Assembly (NCBI RefSeq): GCF_000974785.1
Contig: NZ_BBWV01000001.1
Location: forward strand, 1,798,001 to 1,862,000
DNA length: 64,000 nt
Direction: 5' to 3'
Source: Flavihumibacter petaseus NBRC 106054
GTDB lineage: Bacteria > Bacteroidota > Bacteroidia > Chitinophagales > Chitinophagaceae
The first letter of the stretch is position 1. The number at the start of each line of letters is the position of its first letter. Of the stretch, positions 39,654 through 48,708 are shown one piece after another. A program made the position numbers and the translations under genes. The notes beneath the pieces are model-generated. The model had not been told where the DNA came from. It saw nothing but the letters and a program-made list of their open reading frames with translations, and made no database searches.

Positions 39654-42266
39654 TCAATCCTCATCCATCTCCAACAATAAATTCGCGATCAGTGCCGTCC
39701 AGCCCGTCTGATGCGAAGCCCCCAATCCCTGGCCCGTGTCCCCATGAAAATATTCGTAAAAAAGATGATGTTCTTTGAAATGAAGATCACTCCATTCTGT
39801 GTGATCCTCCCGGTGGTAACGGAACTTGCCATCACCATTAACCGAAAAGATCTTCAGCAACCGGCGCGTCAGCTCATTGGCCACCTGCTTCAGGGTGAGC
39901 TGCTTACCCGATCCTGTCGGAAACTCCACCGTATACGCATCTCCGTAATAAGTGTAATATTTCCGGATCGCATGGATGATCAAATAATTGATCGGAAACC
40001 AGATCGGCCCCCGCCAGTTGGAATTGCCACCAAACATCGAGCTGGTGCTATCTCCCGGCTCATACTGGATCCTGTAGGAATTACCCTGGTAATGGAACTC
40101 AAAGGGTTTGTCCTGGTAACACTTCGACAAAGACCGGATGCCATAGTCCGACAGGAACTCCGCCTCATCCAGCAGTCTCTTCAACAGGTGTTCCAGGCGG
40201 TCACCTACCATGATGGCGAACAGGTAATTGCCATCCTTGTTCTTTTGTTCAATATCAGAAATGATCCGGGTAAGATCCGGACGTGTCAGGCGGATCACCT
40301 CCAGGCGGGTATTGAATTCGCGCAGTTTTTCAAACACACTGGTGTTCATGATCTCCACGGCCAGCAAAGGAATAATCCCCACCAGCGACCGGATCTTCAA
40401 CCGCTGGCTGCTACCGTTCTCGAACTGGATCGCATCGTAATAGAAAGCATCTTCCTCATCCCAAAGCGAAATGTCTTTCTTGCCCATATGATGCATGGCC
40501 CAGCCGATATTGAGAAAGTGCCGGAAGAACTTGGAAGCAGATTCTTCATAGGCCCGGTTGTGCTGGGCCAGCTCCAGGGATATGCGCAGCATGTTGATCG
40601 CATACATCGCCATCCAGCTGGTTGCATCGGCCTGTTGCAGCTTTTTGATGCCATGGGGCATCTGGTTGCGGTCAAATACCCCGATATTATCCAGTCCCAG
40701 GAAGCCACCTTCAAATATGTCGATGCCGTTGGCATCTTTCTGATTCACCCACCAGGTGAAGTTCATTAATAGCTTCTGGAAGGCGCGTTCCAGGAAATCC
40801 CAGTCGGCCACACCGGTCTTGTTCCGGTCGGTTTCAAAAACATACCAGACGGCCCACGCATGCACGGGTGGATTCACATCACTGAAGTTCCATTCATATG
40901 CCGGGATCTGGCCATTGGGATGCATGTAGTATTCCCGCAACACCAGCTGCAGTTGCTGTTTGGCAAATGCGGCATCCACATGTATAAAGCTGGCCGCGTG
41001 AAAAGCAAGGTCCCATGCCGCAAACCAGGGATATTCCCATTTGTCGGGCATCGAAATGATATTGCGGGAAGTCAGGTGCTGCCAGTCGTAGTTGCGCTGG
41101 TGGTTGCGGTATGGAGAGTTCTCATTGGGCTCTCCGAACAGCCATTTGAACACATCCAGGTAATAAAATTGTTTCGTCCACAACAACCCGCCAAGCGCGC
41201 TGCGCAACAGCGAACGGTGATCGCGCGACAGCCTTTCCGGGGCATGCTGGTGATAGAAAGCATTAGCCTCTGCTATTCTCTTTCCGAACACCAGGTCAAA
41301 ATCATCCCACGGCGCATCATTGTGCACCTTGGATAGCCGGACCCGGAAAACAGCCGATTCTCCGGATGCCAGGCTTCGCTGGTACCAGACAGCGCTCTTT
41401 GTTCCTGTCTTTTTAATGTTGACCGATTTCGAACCATGCACCACGAAATTGTTGATACCGTCCTTCACAAACGCAGTATCGTTGGGACGATGATACATCC
41501 GCTGGTTGTTGGTTTCATTGTCGCAGAACAGCTGTTCACCCGCTTCATGGTAGAGGTAGTAACTACCATTGCGGGTCGATTGCGCCAACAGCGACAGGTC
41601 GTTCAATGCACTGAGCTCAGGTTTTTCAAAACGGGGATTATGCCGCCAGAAGTTGCGGTACCAGAGATGAGGGAGCACATGTATGTCGGCCGGATCCGGA
41701 CCGCGGTTGATCACCGTGACCTTCATCAGGATATCATCAATCGATGCTTTTGCATATTCAATGATGCAGTCGAAATACCGGTTCTCCCGGAACACGCCTG
41801 TATCCATCAGCTCAAACTCCTGCTGGTGCCTGTCCCGCTGGTTATTTTGGATGAGTTCGAGGTACGGAAAAGCCGCCTGCGGGTATTTGTACAGAAACTT
41901 GCAGTAAGTATGGGTGGGAGAAGAATCCAGGTGGAAATAGAGCTCCTTCACATCCTCTCCGTGATTGCCCTCGCCATTGGTGAGACCGAAAAGGCGTTCT
42001 TTCAGCAGGGGATCATTACCATTCCAGAACGCCGGTGCCAGGCAGAGTACCTGGTCGCTGTCGCAAAAGCCTGCAATGCCATCTTCGCCCCAGCGGTAGG
42101 CATAGCTGCGGGCGAGGTCATGGTTCACGTAATTCCATGTATTGCCCTCGGGACTATAATCTTCCCTTACAGTTCCCCACTGTCGTTCTGAAATATAGGG
42201 ACCCCATTTTTTCCAGTGCTTGCTGCTGGCGGACAGGGCAAGGCGCTCATTTTCTGCGTTGGACAA
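39654..42266 (-). CDS. GH63-like glucosidase
   Basis: An 870-residue cytoplasmic enzyme of the (alpha/alpha)6 GH63 / MGH1-like clan. Visible marks: WGTVREDYSPEGNTWNYVNH near the N-terminus, RNFWRHNPRFEKP, the barrel segment EYPWFAAWDLAFHAASFIHVD, GQIPAYEWNFSDVNPPVHAW (candidate acid Asp/Glu region) and WRGPIWFPINYLIIHAI with the base-side Glu/Trp environment. Related enzymes hydrolyse alpha-glucosides or mannosylglycerate-type substrates; exact specificity is not decidable. There is no signal peptide. The frame opens at a TTG codon (42266) with an in-frame stop 12 bp upstream and no nearby ATG, so TTG is the likely start. The orphan LytTR regulator lies 82 bp upstream. Confidence 0.88.
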   Translation of the reverse strand: MSNAENERLALSASSKHWKKWGPYISERQWGTVREDYSPEGNTWNYVNHDLARSYAYRWGEDGIAGFCDSDQVLCLAPAFWNGNDPLLKERLFGLTNGEGNHGEDVKELYFHLDSSPTHTYCKFLYKYPQAAFPYLELIQNNQRDRHQQEFELMDTGVFRENRYFDCIIEYAKASIDDILMKVTVINRGPDPADIHVLPHLWYRNFWRHNPRFEKPELSALNDLSLLAQSTRNGSYYLYHEAGEQLFCDNETNNQRMYHRPNDTAFVKDGINNFVVHGSKSVNIKKTGTKSAVWYQRSLASGESAVFRVRLSKVHNDAPWDDFDLVFGKRIAEANAFYHQHAPERLSRDHRSLLRSALGGLLWTKQFYYLDVFKWLFGEPNENSPYRNHQRNYDWQHLTSRNIISMPDKWEYPWFAAWDLAFHAASFIHVDAAFAKQQLQLVLREYYMHPNGQIPAYEWNFSDVNPPVHAWAVWYVFETDRNKTGVADWDFLERAFQKLLMNFTWWVNQKDANGIDIFEGGFLGLDNIGVFDRNQMPHGIKKLQQADATSWMAMYAINMLRISLELAQHNRAYEESASKFFRHFLNIGWAMHHMGKKDISLWDEEDAFYYDAIQFENGSSQRLKIRSLVGIIPLLAVEIMNTSVFEKLREFNTRLEVIRLTRPDLTRIISDIEQKNKDGNYLFAIMVGDRLEHLLKRLLDEAEFLSDYGIRSLSKCYQDKPFEFHYQGNSYRIQYEPGDSTSSMFGGNSNWRGPIWFPINYLIIHAIRKYYTYYGDAYTVEFPTGSGKQLTLKQVANELTRRLLKIFSVNGDGKFRYHREDHTEWSDLHFKEHHLFYEYFHGDTGQGLGASHQTGWTALIANLLLEMDED

Positions 42267-42348
42267 GCGAAAAGGTTAAAGTGACAAAAGCGGCTTGCAA
42301 TCGTTGATGGAGAATAAGGCAGTTGTTGTAGCTAATATAGCAATTCCC

Positions 42349-43122
42349 TCACTTTCCCAGCCATTTCTTGAAGTCGTTGGCGCGAAGGCGGCTGATCACA
42401 ATGTCTTCATAAGCGGAAGGGGTGACGGTAAGTTTGAGTTTTCCGTCAAACCAGGGATACACCTCATGAATGGACCGGTAATGGGCAATGAACTGCCGGT
42501 TCACGCGGAAGAAGTTATCCGGATCAAGCTGGGTTTCTATTTCGTCTAGATGGTTGTCGATCAGGTAGTCGGCACCGGAAAAAGTCTTGATGAAATTGTC
42601 GCGCCCCTTTTTGTACACGAGGGCAACTTCCGCGGTATCGATGCTGAACATCCGGGTTGCTTTTTTGACCAGGAACCTCGATTTGTAGGGTCTGGCCTGT
42701 TCCTTCAGGTTACTGACCAGGTCCTCGAGTTGTAAGTGCTGCAACTGCAATTCCTTCCTTGCCGCCCGGTGCAGGGATTTCCATTTTTGGATGGCCTGTT
42801 CCAGCTGCTCGCGGCGCAGCGGCTTCAGCAGGTAGTCGATACTGTTATACCGGAAAGCCCGGATGGCGTGGGTGTCCAGTGCTGTGATAAAGATGATGGC
42901 GCTGTTGGTCGTCACCTGTTGGAGGATATCTAAGCCTGACCCCTCGCTCAGTGCGATATCCATAAAGATCATCTCAGGCGGCGGGTGCTGCTGCAGCCAT
43001 GCTATAGCTTCTTCCACACTGTCCAGCCATTCAAGGATCACCGCACCCGGTTCAATTTCACCCAGCAACCGGATCAGTCTTTTTGCTGCCAGCTTTTCGC
43101 CATCAACGATCAGCACTTTCAT
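42349..43122 (-). CDS. LytTR family response regulator (orphan)
   Basis: A 257-residue regulator: receiver domain (1-120) and LytTR DNA-binding domain (about 150-257). The phosphoacceptor Asp is in MIFMDIALSEGSG, the switch Lys in YLLKPLRREQ. The acid pocket, normally Asp-Asp or Asp-Glu, reads IVDGEKLAAKRL, with Gly in place of one acidic residue, which may weaken Mg2+ binding. The LytTR part shows the usual KKATRMFSIDTAEVALVYKK and FFRVNRQFIAHYRSI. No LytS-type histidine kinase is adjacent. It precedes the glucosidase gene on the same strand. Confidence 0.9.
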   Translation of the reverse strand: MKVLIVDGEKLAAKRLIRLLGEIEPGAVILEWLDSVEEAIAWLQQHPPPEMIFMDIALSEGSGLDILQQVTTNSAIIFITALDTHAIRAFRYNSIDYLLKPLRREQLEQAIQKWKSLHRAARKELQLQHLQLEDLVSNLKEQARPYKSRFLVKKATRMFSIDTAEVALVYKKGRDNFIKTFSGADYLIDNHLDEIETQLDPDNFFRVNRQFIAHYRSIHEVYPWFDGKLKLTVTPSAYEDIVISRLRANDFKKWLGK

Positions 43123-43205
43123 GGCCCAATTTTAGGAAATCCCGATGCTGAAGCCGGATTAAATGGGATGACCGGTAATTGCCAGTAGTAAATCCGAAAT
43201 CCAAT

Positions 43206-45209
43206 ATGTATTTTCCGGTCATGATGGCACCTGTCAGGTTACTATTTATGTTTTGGTTTACACTGCTCACCGTGGTTGTGGCAGCCCAACCGCGAACTGC
43301 CGGCTACCAGTTTACAGTTGATCTCAGGGCTGTGGACTCCGACCGGCTGATGGTGCATGTAAAATTGCCGGCACTTTCCGGCGTGGGATCAAAACTGGTC
43401 TGGGCTTTTCCACGGATCATCCCGGGTACCTATCGGATCAGTGATTTCGGACAATTCATTTCGCAGGTAAAAGCGTATGACCGGCAGGGAAGGCTATTGC
43501 CGGTGAAAAAAATTGATACCAACCGGTGGCAGATCAACGGTACTGCTCAACCCGAACGGATCACCTACCTGGTAGACGATATTGTTGACACGGAAAAGAA
43601 ACATAACATCTATGCCATGTCGGCAAGCAATATTGAGGCGGGAATGAATTTTGTGCTGAATACGCCGGCATTTTTCGGTTACCTCGAAGGATACACGCAG
43701 TTGCCCGTTCGCCTGGAGATCAGTAAACCCGAAACTTTCTATGGTGCGACCAGCATGATGCCAATAGCACAAACGAACACGAGCGATGTGTTCGAAATGA
43801 GCAGCATTGACGCCCTGTACGACGGGCCATTATTGTATGCCGTTCCAGATACTACTGTGGTAACCGTGGGCAATTGTCGCGTGCTGGTTGCCGTGTATTC
43901 ACCGAATCATAAGATAACATCGGCGCAGATCGCTTCCTGGCTGGAGCCGCTGCTGCGCGCCACGCAGGCTTTCCTGGGAGGGAAGTTGCCCACCGACCAG
44001 TACGCTTTCCTGTATTATTTCAGGGATCCCAATCTGAAGCATTCCTTTCCGAATCAAAACATGGGCGCACTCGAGCATACCCGGAGTTCTTTTTACTACC
44101 TGCCTGAAATGTCGGCTGATGCCCTGCAGAAAGACGTGACTGATATGTCGTCGCACGAATTCTTTCACATCATCACGCCGCTGACCATTGCGTCGAAAGA
44201 GATCAAACAGTTCAATTTTTCGCGGCCGGTGCTGTCACAACACCTGTGGCTGTATGAAGGGGCTACAGAATATTTTTCACGCCTGGTGCAGGCACAATAC
44301 GGGTTGAAATCAACAGAAACATTCCTGGGTGAATTGGTGCGGAAAATAGTCATGTCGCGGAACCAGTTCAATGATAAACTTCCCTTTACGGTATTGAGTA
44401 AAGAGAGTGCCGGAAAATATGCTGACCAGTATGTGAATGTTTACCAGAAGGGCGCACTGATCGCTGCCTGCCTGGATTTGCAGCTGTTGCACCGTTCGCA
44501 GGGCCGGTATGGCCTGCGGGAGCTGGCACGCGACCTTGGTAATCGTTACGGGAAGGATAGCGCGTTTAATGATGCGGAATTGTTCGGGGAGATCGGGCGG
44601 CTTACCGGGCCGGAAACGGAAGCATTTCTGCAGCGGTATGTGGCAGGCGGGGAGCCCATCCCTTATGAATATTATTTGGGACTTGCGGGCGTAAAATATG
44701 CCGCAGAGGCCCGGGAAGAGGTGTATACGCTGGGTGGATTTGGTACCTATCAGGATGCCGGCGGATGGCTGTGGGTGGATGACACGTCGGAGCTGAATGC
44801 ATTTGGTAAGAAGATGGGATACCAGCCGGGAGATAAGATCGTGTCGGTCAACGGTGAGCTGATGCGGGGCAACCAGGTGCCTTCCCGCCTGAGTAATGTC
44901 AAAAAGCAGTTGCACCTGGGTGATACCTTACGGGTAAGGGTGGTGCGTAAGAGTGATTCCATTTGGCTGGTACAGCCTGTTGAGAAAGTCACCGTCATCT
45001 ACAAAAACCAGATCTCCCTGCAGGCCGATGCGTCCGCTGAAGCGCTGGTGGTGCAGCAGGCCTGGCTCAAGCCGGCGGCGTCATTTACAACAACCGGTTT
45101 TGTGCCACAGGATACAACCCAGGTGGGATCCACTGACGCGTATCCGGACAGTGGAGCCGCATTACCAGTTCCGGCTGATCTTAGGACTGAAGGCGAAATA
45201 CATCGATGA
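43206..45209 (+). CDS. M61 family metallopeptidase with PDZ domain, exported
   Basis: A 667-residue glycyl-aminopeptidase-type protein. Signal peptide LLFMFWFTLLTVVVAAQ, N-terminal beta domain, then the gluzincin site HEFFH (His317-His321) with the distal Glu in LWLYEGATEYFSRL, and a C-terminal PDZ domain (about 530-620; KKMGYQPGDKIVSVNGELM). Zinc ligands and catalytic Glu are intact. It should act in the periplasm. The ATG at 43206 was chosen over 43179; 43221 (MMAPVRL) is equally possible since it opens the signal peptide. It overlaps the zinc-ribbon gene by 4 bp. Confidence 0.92.
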   Translation: MYFPVMMAPVRLLFMFWFTLLTVVVAAQPRTAGYQFTVDLRAVDSDRLMVHVKLPALSGVGSKLVWAFPRIIPGTYRISDFGQFISQVKAYDRQGRLLPVKKIDTNRWQINGTAQPERITYLVDDIVDTEKKHNIYAMSASNIEAGMNFVLNTPAFFGYLEGYTQLPVRLEISKPETFYGATSMMPIAQTNTSDVFEMSSIDALYDGPLLYAVPDTTVVTVGNCRVLVAVYSPNHKITSAQIASWLEPLLRATQAFLGGKLPTDQYAFLYYFRDPNLKHSFPNQNMGALEHTRSSFYYLPEMSADALQKDVTDMSSHEFFHIITPLTIASKEIKQFNFSRPVLSQHLWLYEGATEYFSRLVQAQYGLKSTETFLGELVRKIVMSRNQFNDKLPFTVLSKESAGKYADQYVNVYQKGALIAACLDLQLLHRSQGRYGLRELARDLGNRYGKDSAFNDAELFGEIGRLTGPETEAFLQRYVAGGEPIPYEYYLGLAGVKYAAEAREEVYTLGGFGTYQDAGGWLWVDDTSELNAFGKKMGYQPGDKIVSVNGELMRGNQVPSRLSNVKKQLHLGDTLRVRVVRKSDSIWLVQPVEKVTVIYKNQISLQADASAEALVVQQAWLKPAASFTTTGFVPQDTTQVGSTDAYPDSGAALPVPADLRTEGEIHR

Positions 45210-45500
45210 GCAACCAGGAGGCTGGCATTAATCAGATTGCAGTTTTATCTGTTGATGAGTATCTGGTTCGTTGTGCTAGTTGTGAAAGTGACTCCCGGGC
45301 AGATGTGATGATTGTTTCCGAATACTGGCATATTTACTGGATCCCGATATTTCCCATCGGGAAGGAGGCCAATGTGATCTGCCAGGAATGCGGACTTAAA
45401 CGCTGGGTCCAGGTATCGTCACCGTTGGTTCCTGTATATTGGCGGCGCAATTATCGCGGCTGTTGTTTTACTTGGCATATTGATTACGGCGATAACCTGA
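45206..45500 (+). pseudogene. zinc-ribbon protein with C-terminal TM, frameshifted
   Basis: The first 68 codons encode a zinc-ribbon protein: CASCESD (CxxC), the conserved HIYWIPIFPIGKEANVICQECG segment with the second CxxC, as in zinc-ribbon proteins of Bacteroidota. In the starting frame the protein then turns into atypical sequence and stops at 45523. In the +1 frame from about 45414 the expected tail appears: YRHRWFLYIGGAIIAAVVLL, a clean membrane helix, ending at TGA 45498-45500. So a single extra base near 45408-45415 splits the gene: a real mutation, a sequencing error, or less likely programmed frameshifting. Coupled to the M61 gene by an ATGA overlap. Confidence 0.7.
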
Positions 45501-45536
45501 TCCGGTGTTGGCTATATTTATGATCCAATCAGACTT

Positions 45537-45941
45537 ATGAACATCAACTATTATTCAGACCGGATACCCGCAGCGGAACAGGTCATAGCGCTATACGATC
45601 TCGCCGGACTACCACGCCCGACCAACGATCCCGCACGCATACAAAGGATGATCGACAATTCAGACCTGATCGTCACTGCCTGGGATGGCGATTTACTGGT
45701 CGGTGTCTCCCGTGCCATCACTGATTGGGTATGGAGCTGTTACCTCGCCGATCTGGCGGTACACCCCCATTATCAGCAAAAAGGAATCGGCAAACAACTG
45801 GTAAATCTCACAAAAGAAAAAGTGAGCGAGCAGTCTATGGTGCTGTTGCTTTCCGTTCCTTCGGCTATGGAATATTATCCGAGGATCGGCATGGAAAAGT
45901 TGGACAATGCTTTCCTGATCAACCGTAAACCCTGGCAATAA
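45537..45941 (+). CDS. GNAT family N-acetyltransferase
   Basis: A 134-residue single-domain acetyltransferase. Strand 4 and the acetyl-CoA pyrophosphate loop are seen as YLADLAVHPHYQQKGIGKQL (Q-x-x-G-x-G), followed by the usual EYYPRIGMEKLDNAFL C-terminal strand. Substrate unknown. It starts 36 bp after the zinc-ribbon gene's corrected stop and could be read with it. Confidence 0.9.
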   Translation: MNINYYSDRIPAAEQVIALYDLAGLPRPTNDPARIQRMIDNSDLIVTAWDGDLLVGVSRAITDWVWSCYLADLAVHPHYQQKGIGKQLVNLTKEKVSEQSMVLLLSVPSAMEYYPRIGMEKLDNAFLINRKPWQ

Positions 45942-45968
45942 GGCTCTCCGCTTCCAGGCAAAATTTTG

Positions 45969-47222
45969 CTATTTCAGTTTCTGACGGAGTTCCTCAATAT
46001 TGTTTTCCATATAGGAGTAAGGGAGAATTGATAGCGGAAAACGTTCATCCATTTCCTTCAACAGTTTTTTCGCCTCAGCAGTTTTACCTTTTGACAGCAG
46101 GAACCCTATATTCGTGCAGTAAGTTGACCGATACAGGTTCAACAGCGAAACGGCATCCGGGGATCTTCTTATATCGCTTTTATTCAAGTATTTGATAGTA
46201 TACGCCGACAAATTTTCTGATAGAATTGCCCTGGGATCATTGATGTCATTTTTGTCTGTAAGAACTAGGTCAACAAGGCCATCATCAACGATATAGTCAG
46301 TCAGGAAAAGATTAATAGAAGTATCCGCGCCACTTGAAAAATAAAGGTCTCTGTCAAACATGTTTTTCCTGAAAATATCCAGCAGAATCCTGTCTCCCCT
46401 GAGTACGTATTCGCCATAGTAGGTGGCGTTCATTGTCCAACTAACAGCTTTTCCCGCGAACCTGGGGTTGGGAATAGTGATCCGTTGAGGTGACCATAGC
46501 GCGTAACTCAGTGTATCAAGCTGATCATTGGCATACCCCATTTTGAGTTTCTTTTCCTGCTTCAGAAATTGCGGGTACCAGACAGTATTGAGTAAAGTCG
46601 CATCCACCACAGTTATATCCGTCCTGTATTGTTCAATTGTTTGCAGATACCAGGCGGGAAATGTGATGATATCGCCATAAGTAACCAGTATGGCATTCTT
46701 ATGACAACTATTCAGTAACTGCCGGCTGATTGAAAGGACGGGTTCGATGAACCCGCCTCTTCTTTTGCCTTCGCGGAATGCCCATTTTGCTGAATCCGGC
46801 TGGCCCTTTGTCAGGTATGCCTGTGCGAGGCTTGCCCAGGTTGATGTGAGTTTGGAATAGGGGTCCAGCAAAATCCTTTCACCCATATATTCCGGTTCAA
46901 GCTGATTGACCAATTCAAACTGAGCACTTATCTTTTCTGCCCGTGATCTCGACGACAATGTGAGACCACGACCATCAAAAATGGTCATGCGATCCATTGC
47001 ATAACCGAGAAAATAGTGTGCTTCAGCGTTTTGGGGATCCAGTTTTACTGCGCTATCCAACTGTAGAAAAGCACTACTATAGTCAGCGGTGTCCGTTCTT
47101 TGGGATTCGGCTTTAAACGCAGTAATACCACTTCTTAAGAGGGTCTGAAAGTTACTAATTTGAGAATAGGATAGCTGAAATGCAAGGACCAACAGAGCCG
47201 CAAAAAGGTTCTTTTTCATCAT
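45969..47222 (-). CDS. exported TPR protein resembling the periplasmic part of DUF2723 proteins
   Basis: A 417-residue protein with a signal peptide (LFAALLVLAFQLSYSQ). TPR-like helices follow (AFLQLDSAVKLDPQNAEAHYFLGYA). The middle resembles the periplasmic segment of DUF2723 membrane proteins: AILVTYGDIITFPAWYLQTIEQYRTD and VVDATLLNTVWYPQFLK, but the membrane part of that family is absent, so this is a soluble relative. The C-terminus has another TPR pair (SKGKTAEAKKLLKEMDERFP). Two ATGs in tandem (47222 and 47219) can start it. Divergent from the HTH gene across 55 bp. Confidence 0.72.
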   Translation of the reverse strand: MMKKNLFAALLVLAFQLSYSQISNFQTLLRSGITAFKAESQRTDTADYSSAFLQLDSAVKLDPQNAEAHYFLGYAMDRMTIFDGRGLTLSSRSRAEKISAQFELVNQLEPEYMGERILLDPYSKLTSTWASLAQAYLTKGQPDSAKWAFREGKRRGGFIEPVLSISRQLLNSCHKNAILVTYGDIITFPAWYLQTIEQYRTDITVVDATLLNTVWYPQFLKQEKKLKMGYANDQLDTLSYALWSPQRITIPNPRFAGKAVSWTMNATYYGEYVLRGDRILLDIFRKNMFDRDLYFSSGADTSINLFLTDYIVDDGLVDLVLTDKNDINDPRAILSENLSAYTIKYLNKSDIRRSPDAVSLLNLYRSTYCTNIGFLLSKGKTAEAKKLLKEMDERFPLSILPYSYMENNIEELRQKLK

Positions 47223-47277
47223 AAGGTGCGTGTAATATAGGGAAGATTCGAGTCAACTGATTTCCCTAAATTGCTGC

Positions 47278-47976
47278 ATGCCCAAAAGCAAAGCATTTCA
47301 CCGAAGAATCCAGGTGCTGGATCGTTGCCTGCGCCGCCGTCAGCGGTTGTGGACGGTCAATGCTTTGCTGGGGGCAACCAATGAACATCTCACGGAAAAC
47401 GGCTACCCGGAAGTTTCCCTAAGAACCATCTATGACGACCTGCAATACCTGCAGTCGACGCTCGATGCCCCTGTAGAACGCTTTCAGCAGGGCAAATCAG
47501 TTTGTTACCGCTACAGCGACCCGACCTATACGCTGGTCAACTCGCCGTTGTCTCCTGGGGAGAAAGAAATGCTCCGGAAAATGCTGGCCTACCTGAAGGC
47601 AAACAACTTGCCGATGCAGGTTGAACTGGAAGGGCTGCTGGATCGGCTTGGCATGCTGGAGCTGGAGGAAGCAAAAGCAGATCAACGTGCTGCCCGCGAA
47701 ATCAATCCTGATCTGGCTCCCGGACGCAGTCCATTTGAAGAACTTTCTGCTCCGCCAGCCGCCGCACCGGCTTCGTCAGAAGTACATTATTCTCTGCGAA
47801 AAAAATCGGAAAGTGCACCGGCAAAACCTGTAGCTGTTTCCGCGAAAATTGTCGTTGCAGTGCCTTCAATTGAGGAGCTGATCCTGAACCGGCTCGTCCT
47901 GCGTATGGAAGACGATAGCTATTCAGGCTTCTCAAAAGAATTCTGGCTTTGGCTGGAAGATGAATCTGACGATTAA
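47278..47976 (+). CDS. WYL-family-type HTH protein lacking the WYL domain
   Basis: A 232-residue protein. Residues 1-95 match the N-terminus of WYL-domain transcription regulators: HRRIQVLDRCLRRRQRLWTV, EVSLRTIYDDLQYLQ (recognition helix) and LSPGEKEMLRKMLAYL. Instead of the WYL sensor domain there is a coiled-coil stretch, an Ala/Pro/Ser-rich linker (about 145-190) and an acidic, aromatic C-terminus (YSGFSKEFWLWLEDESDD). This is either a truncated or a re-wired regulator. It lies 61 bp upstream of a VWA-domain gene on the same strand and may control it. Confidence 0.7.
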   Translation: MPKSKAFHRRIQVLDRCLRRRQRLWTVNALLGATNEHLTENGYPEVSLRTIYDDLQYLQSTLDAPVERFQQGKSVCYRYSDPTYTLVNSPLSPGEKEMLRKMLAYLKANNLPMQVELEGLLDRLGMLELEEAKADQRAAREINPDLAPGRSPFEELSAPPAAAPASSEVHYSLRKKSESAPAKPVAVSAKIVVAVPSIEELILNRLVLRMEDDSYSGFSKEFWLWLEDESDD

Positions 47977-48037
47977 TTTGGTTTGCAGATAGGCTGCAAA
48001 CATGCCTTTTAGGTTTGTATCAACAAAAACTGATACA

Positions 48038-48679
48038 ATGCCAGCAATCAAAAAAATCTACAACCTCATTATCCTTGATGAAAGCGGTTCAATGGCTTCG
48101 ATCCAGCAGCCTACCATGAACACGTTTAACGAACTGATCCAGTCCATCGTTGGCGAAACCACCCGTAAATCCGACCCGGAACAATGGATCAATTTCTTCA
48201 GTTTCAACGGAAATGGCATCAAGGAACAGATCCCGCTACAGAAGGTATCCAGCCTCAACCTGCTGAACGAAGACAATTACCGGCCGGATGCGTCAACCCC
48301 GCTGTTCGATGCCATCGGCCATGCTGCGGGGAAGCTCAGGCAGGTTGCCGAAAAGGAAAACGACTACGCTGTGTTGGTAACTATCCTGACAGACGGCGAG
48401 GAAAATGCTTCAAGGGAGTATTCAGGAGAGAAGATCAGTGCGCTCATTAAGGAGCTGAAGAAAAAGAACTGGGTATTCACTTACATCGGCACCAACCAGG
48501 ATGTTGCCAGGGAAGCTGCAAAGATCAGCATCACCAACCACCTGTATTTCGCCGCACCCGAAATGGCCAGCAAGGCGGTGCTGTCAAAGGAGCTGAACGC
48601 AAGGAAAAGGTTTTACAAAAAGCTGGAGGAGAATCCCGGCAGTGCGATGCAGGACAGCTATTTTGATCCGGAGAGCTAG
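48038..48679 (+). CDS. VWA domain-containing protein
   Basis: A 213-residue cytoplasmic protein consisting of one von Willebrand factor A domain. The MIDAS metal site is complete: DESGSM (residues 12-17), the Thr in DASTPLFDAIG, and the Asp in TILTDGEENASREYSG. Relatives in bacteria act with MoxR/AAA chaperones or in conflict systems; no AAA gene is immediately adjacent here. It starts at 48038 (MPAIKKIYN), since the 12 upstream codons are not family-like. No signal peptide. Confidence 0.9.
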   Translation: MPAIKKIYNLIILDESGSMASIQQPTMNTFNELIQSIVGETTRKSDPEQWINFFSFNGNGIKEQIPLQKVSSLNLLNEDNYRPDASTPLFDAIGHAAGKLRQVAEKENDYAVLVTILTDGEENASREYSGEKISALIKELKKKNWVFTYIGTNQDVAREAAKISITNHLYFAAPEMASKAVLSKELNARKRFYKKLEENPGSAMQDSYFDPES

Positions 48680-48708
48680 CATCGGCGGGCTTTTGTTGGT
48701 TGTCAATT

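Noticed and set aside
39711-40769. 352-codon plus-strand ORF inside the GH63 gene
   Set aside because: Antisense shadow of the glucosidase; composition follows the complementary codons and no family motif is visible.
41436-42191. 251-codon plus-strand ORF inside the GH63 gene
   Set aside because: Same reason: long antisense frame in a GC-rich gene, no start signal or domain.
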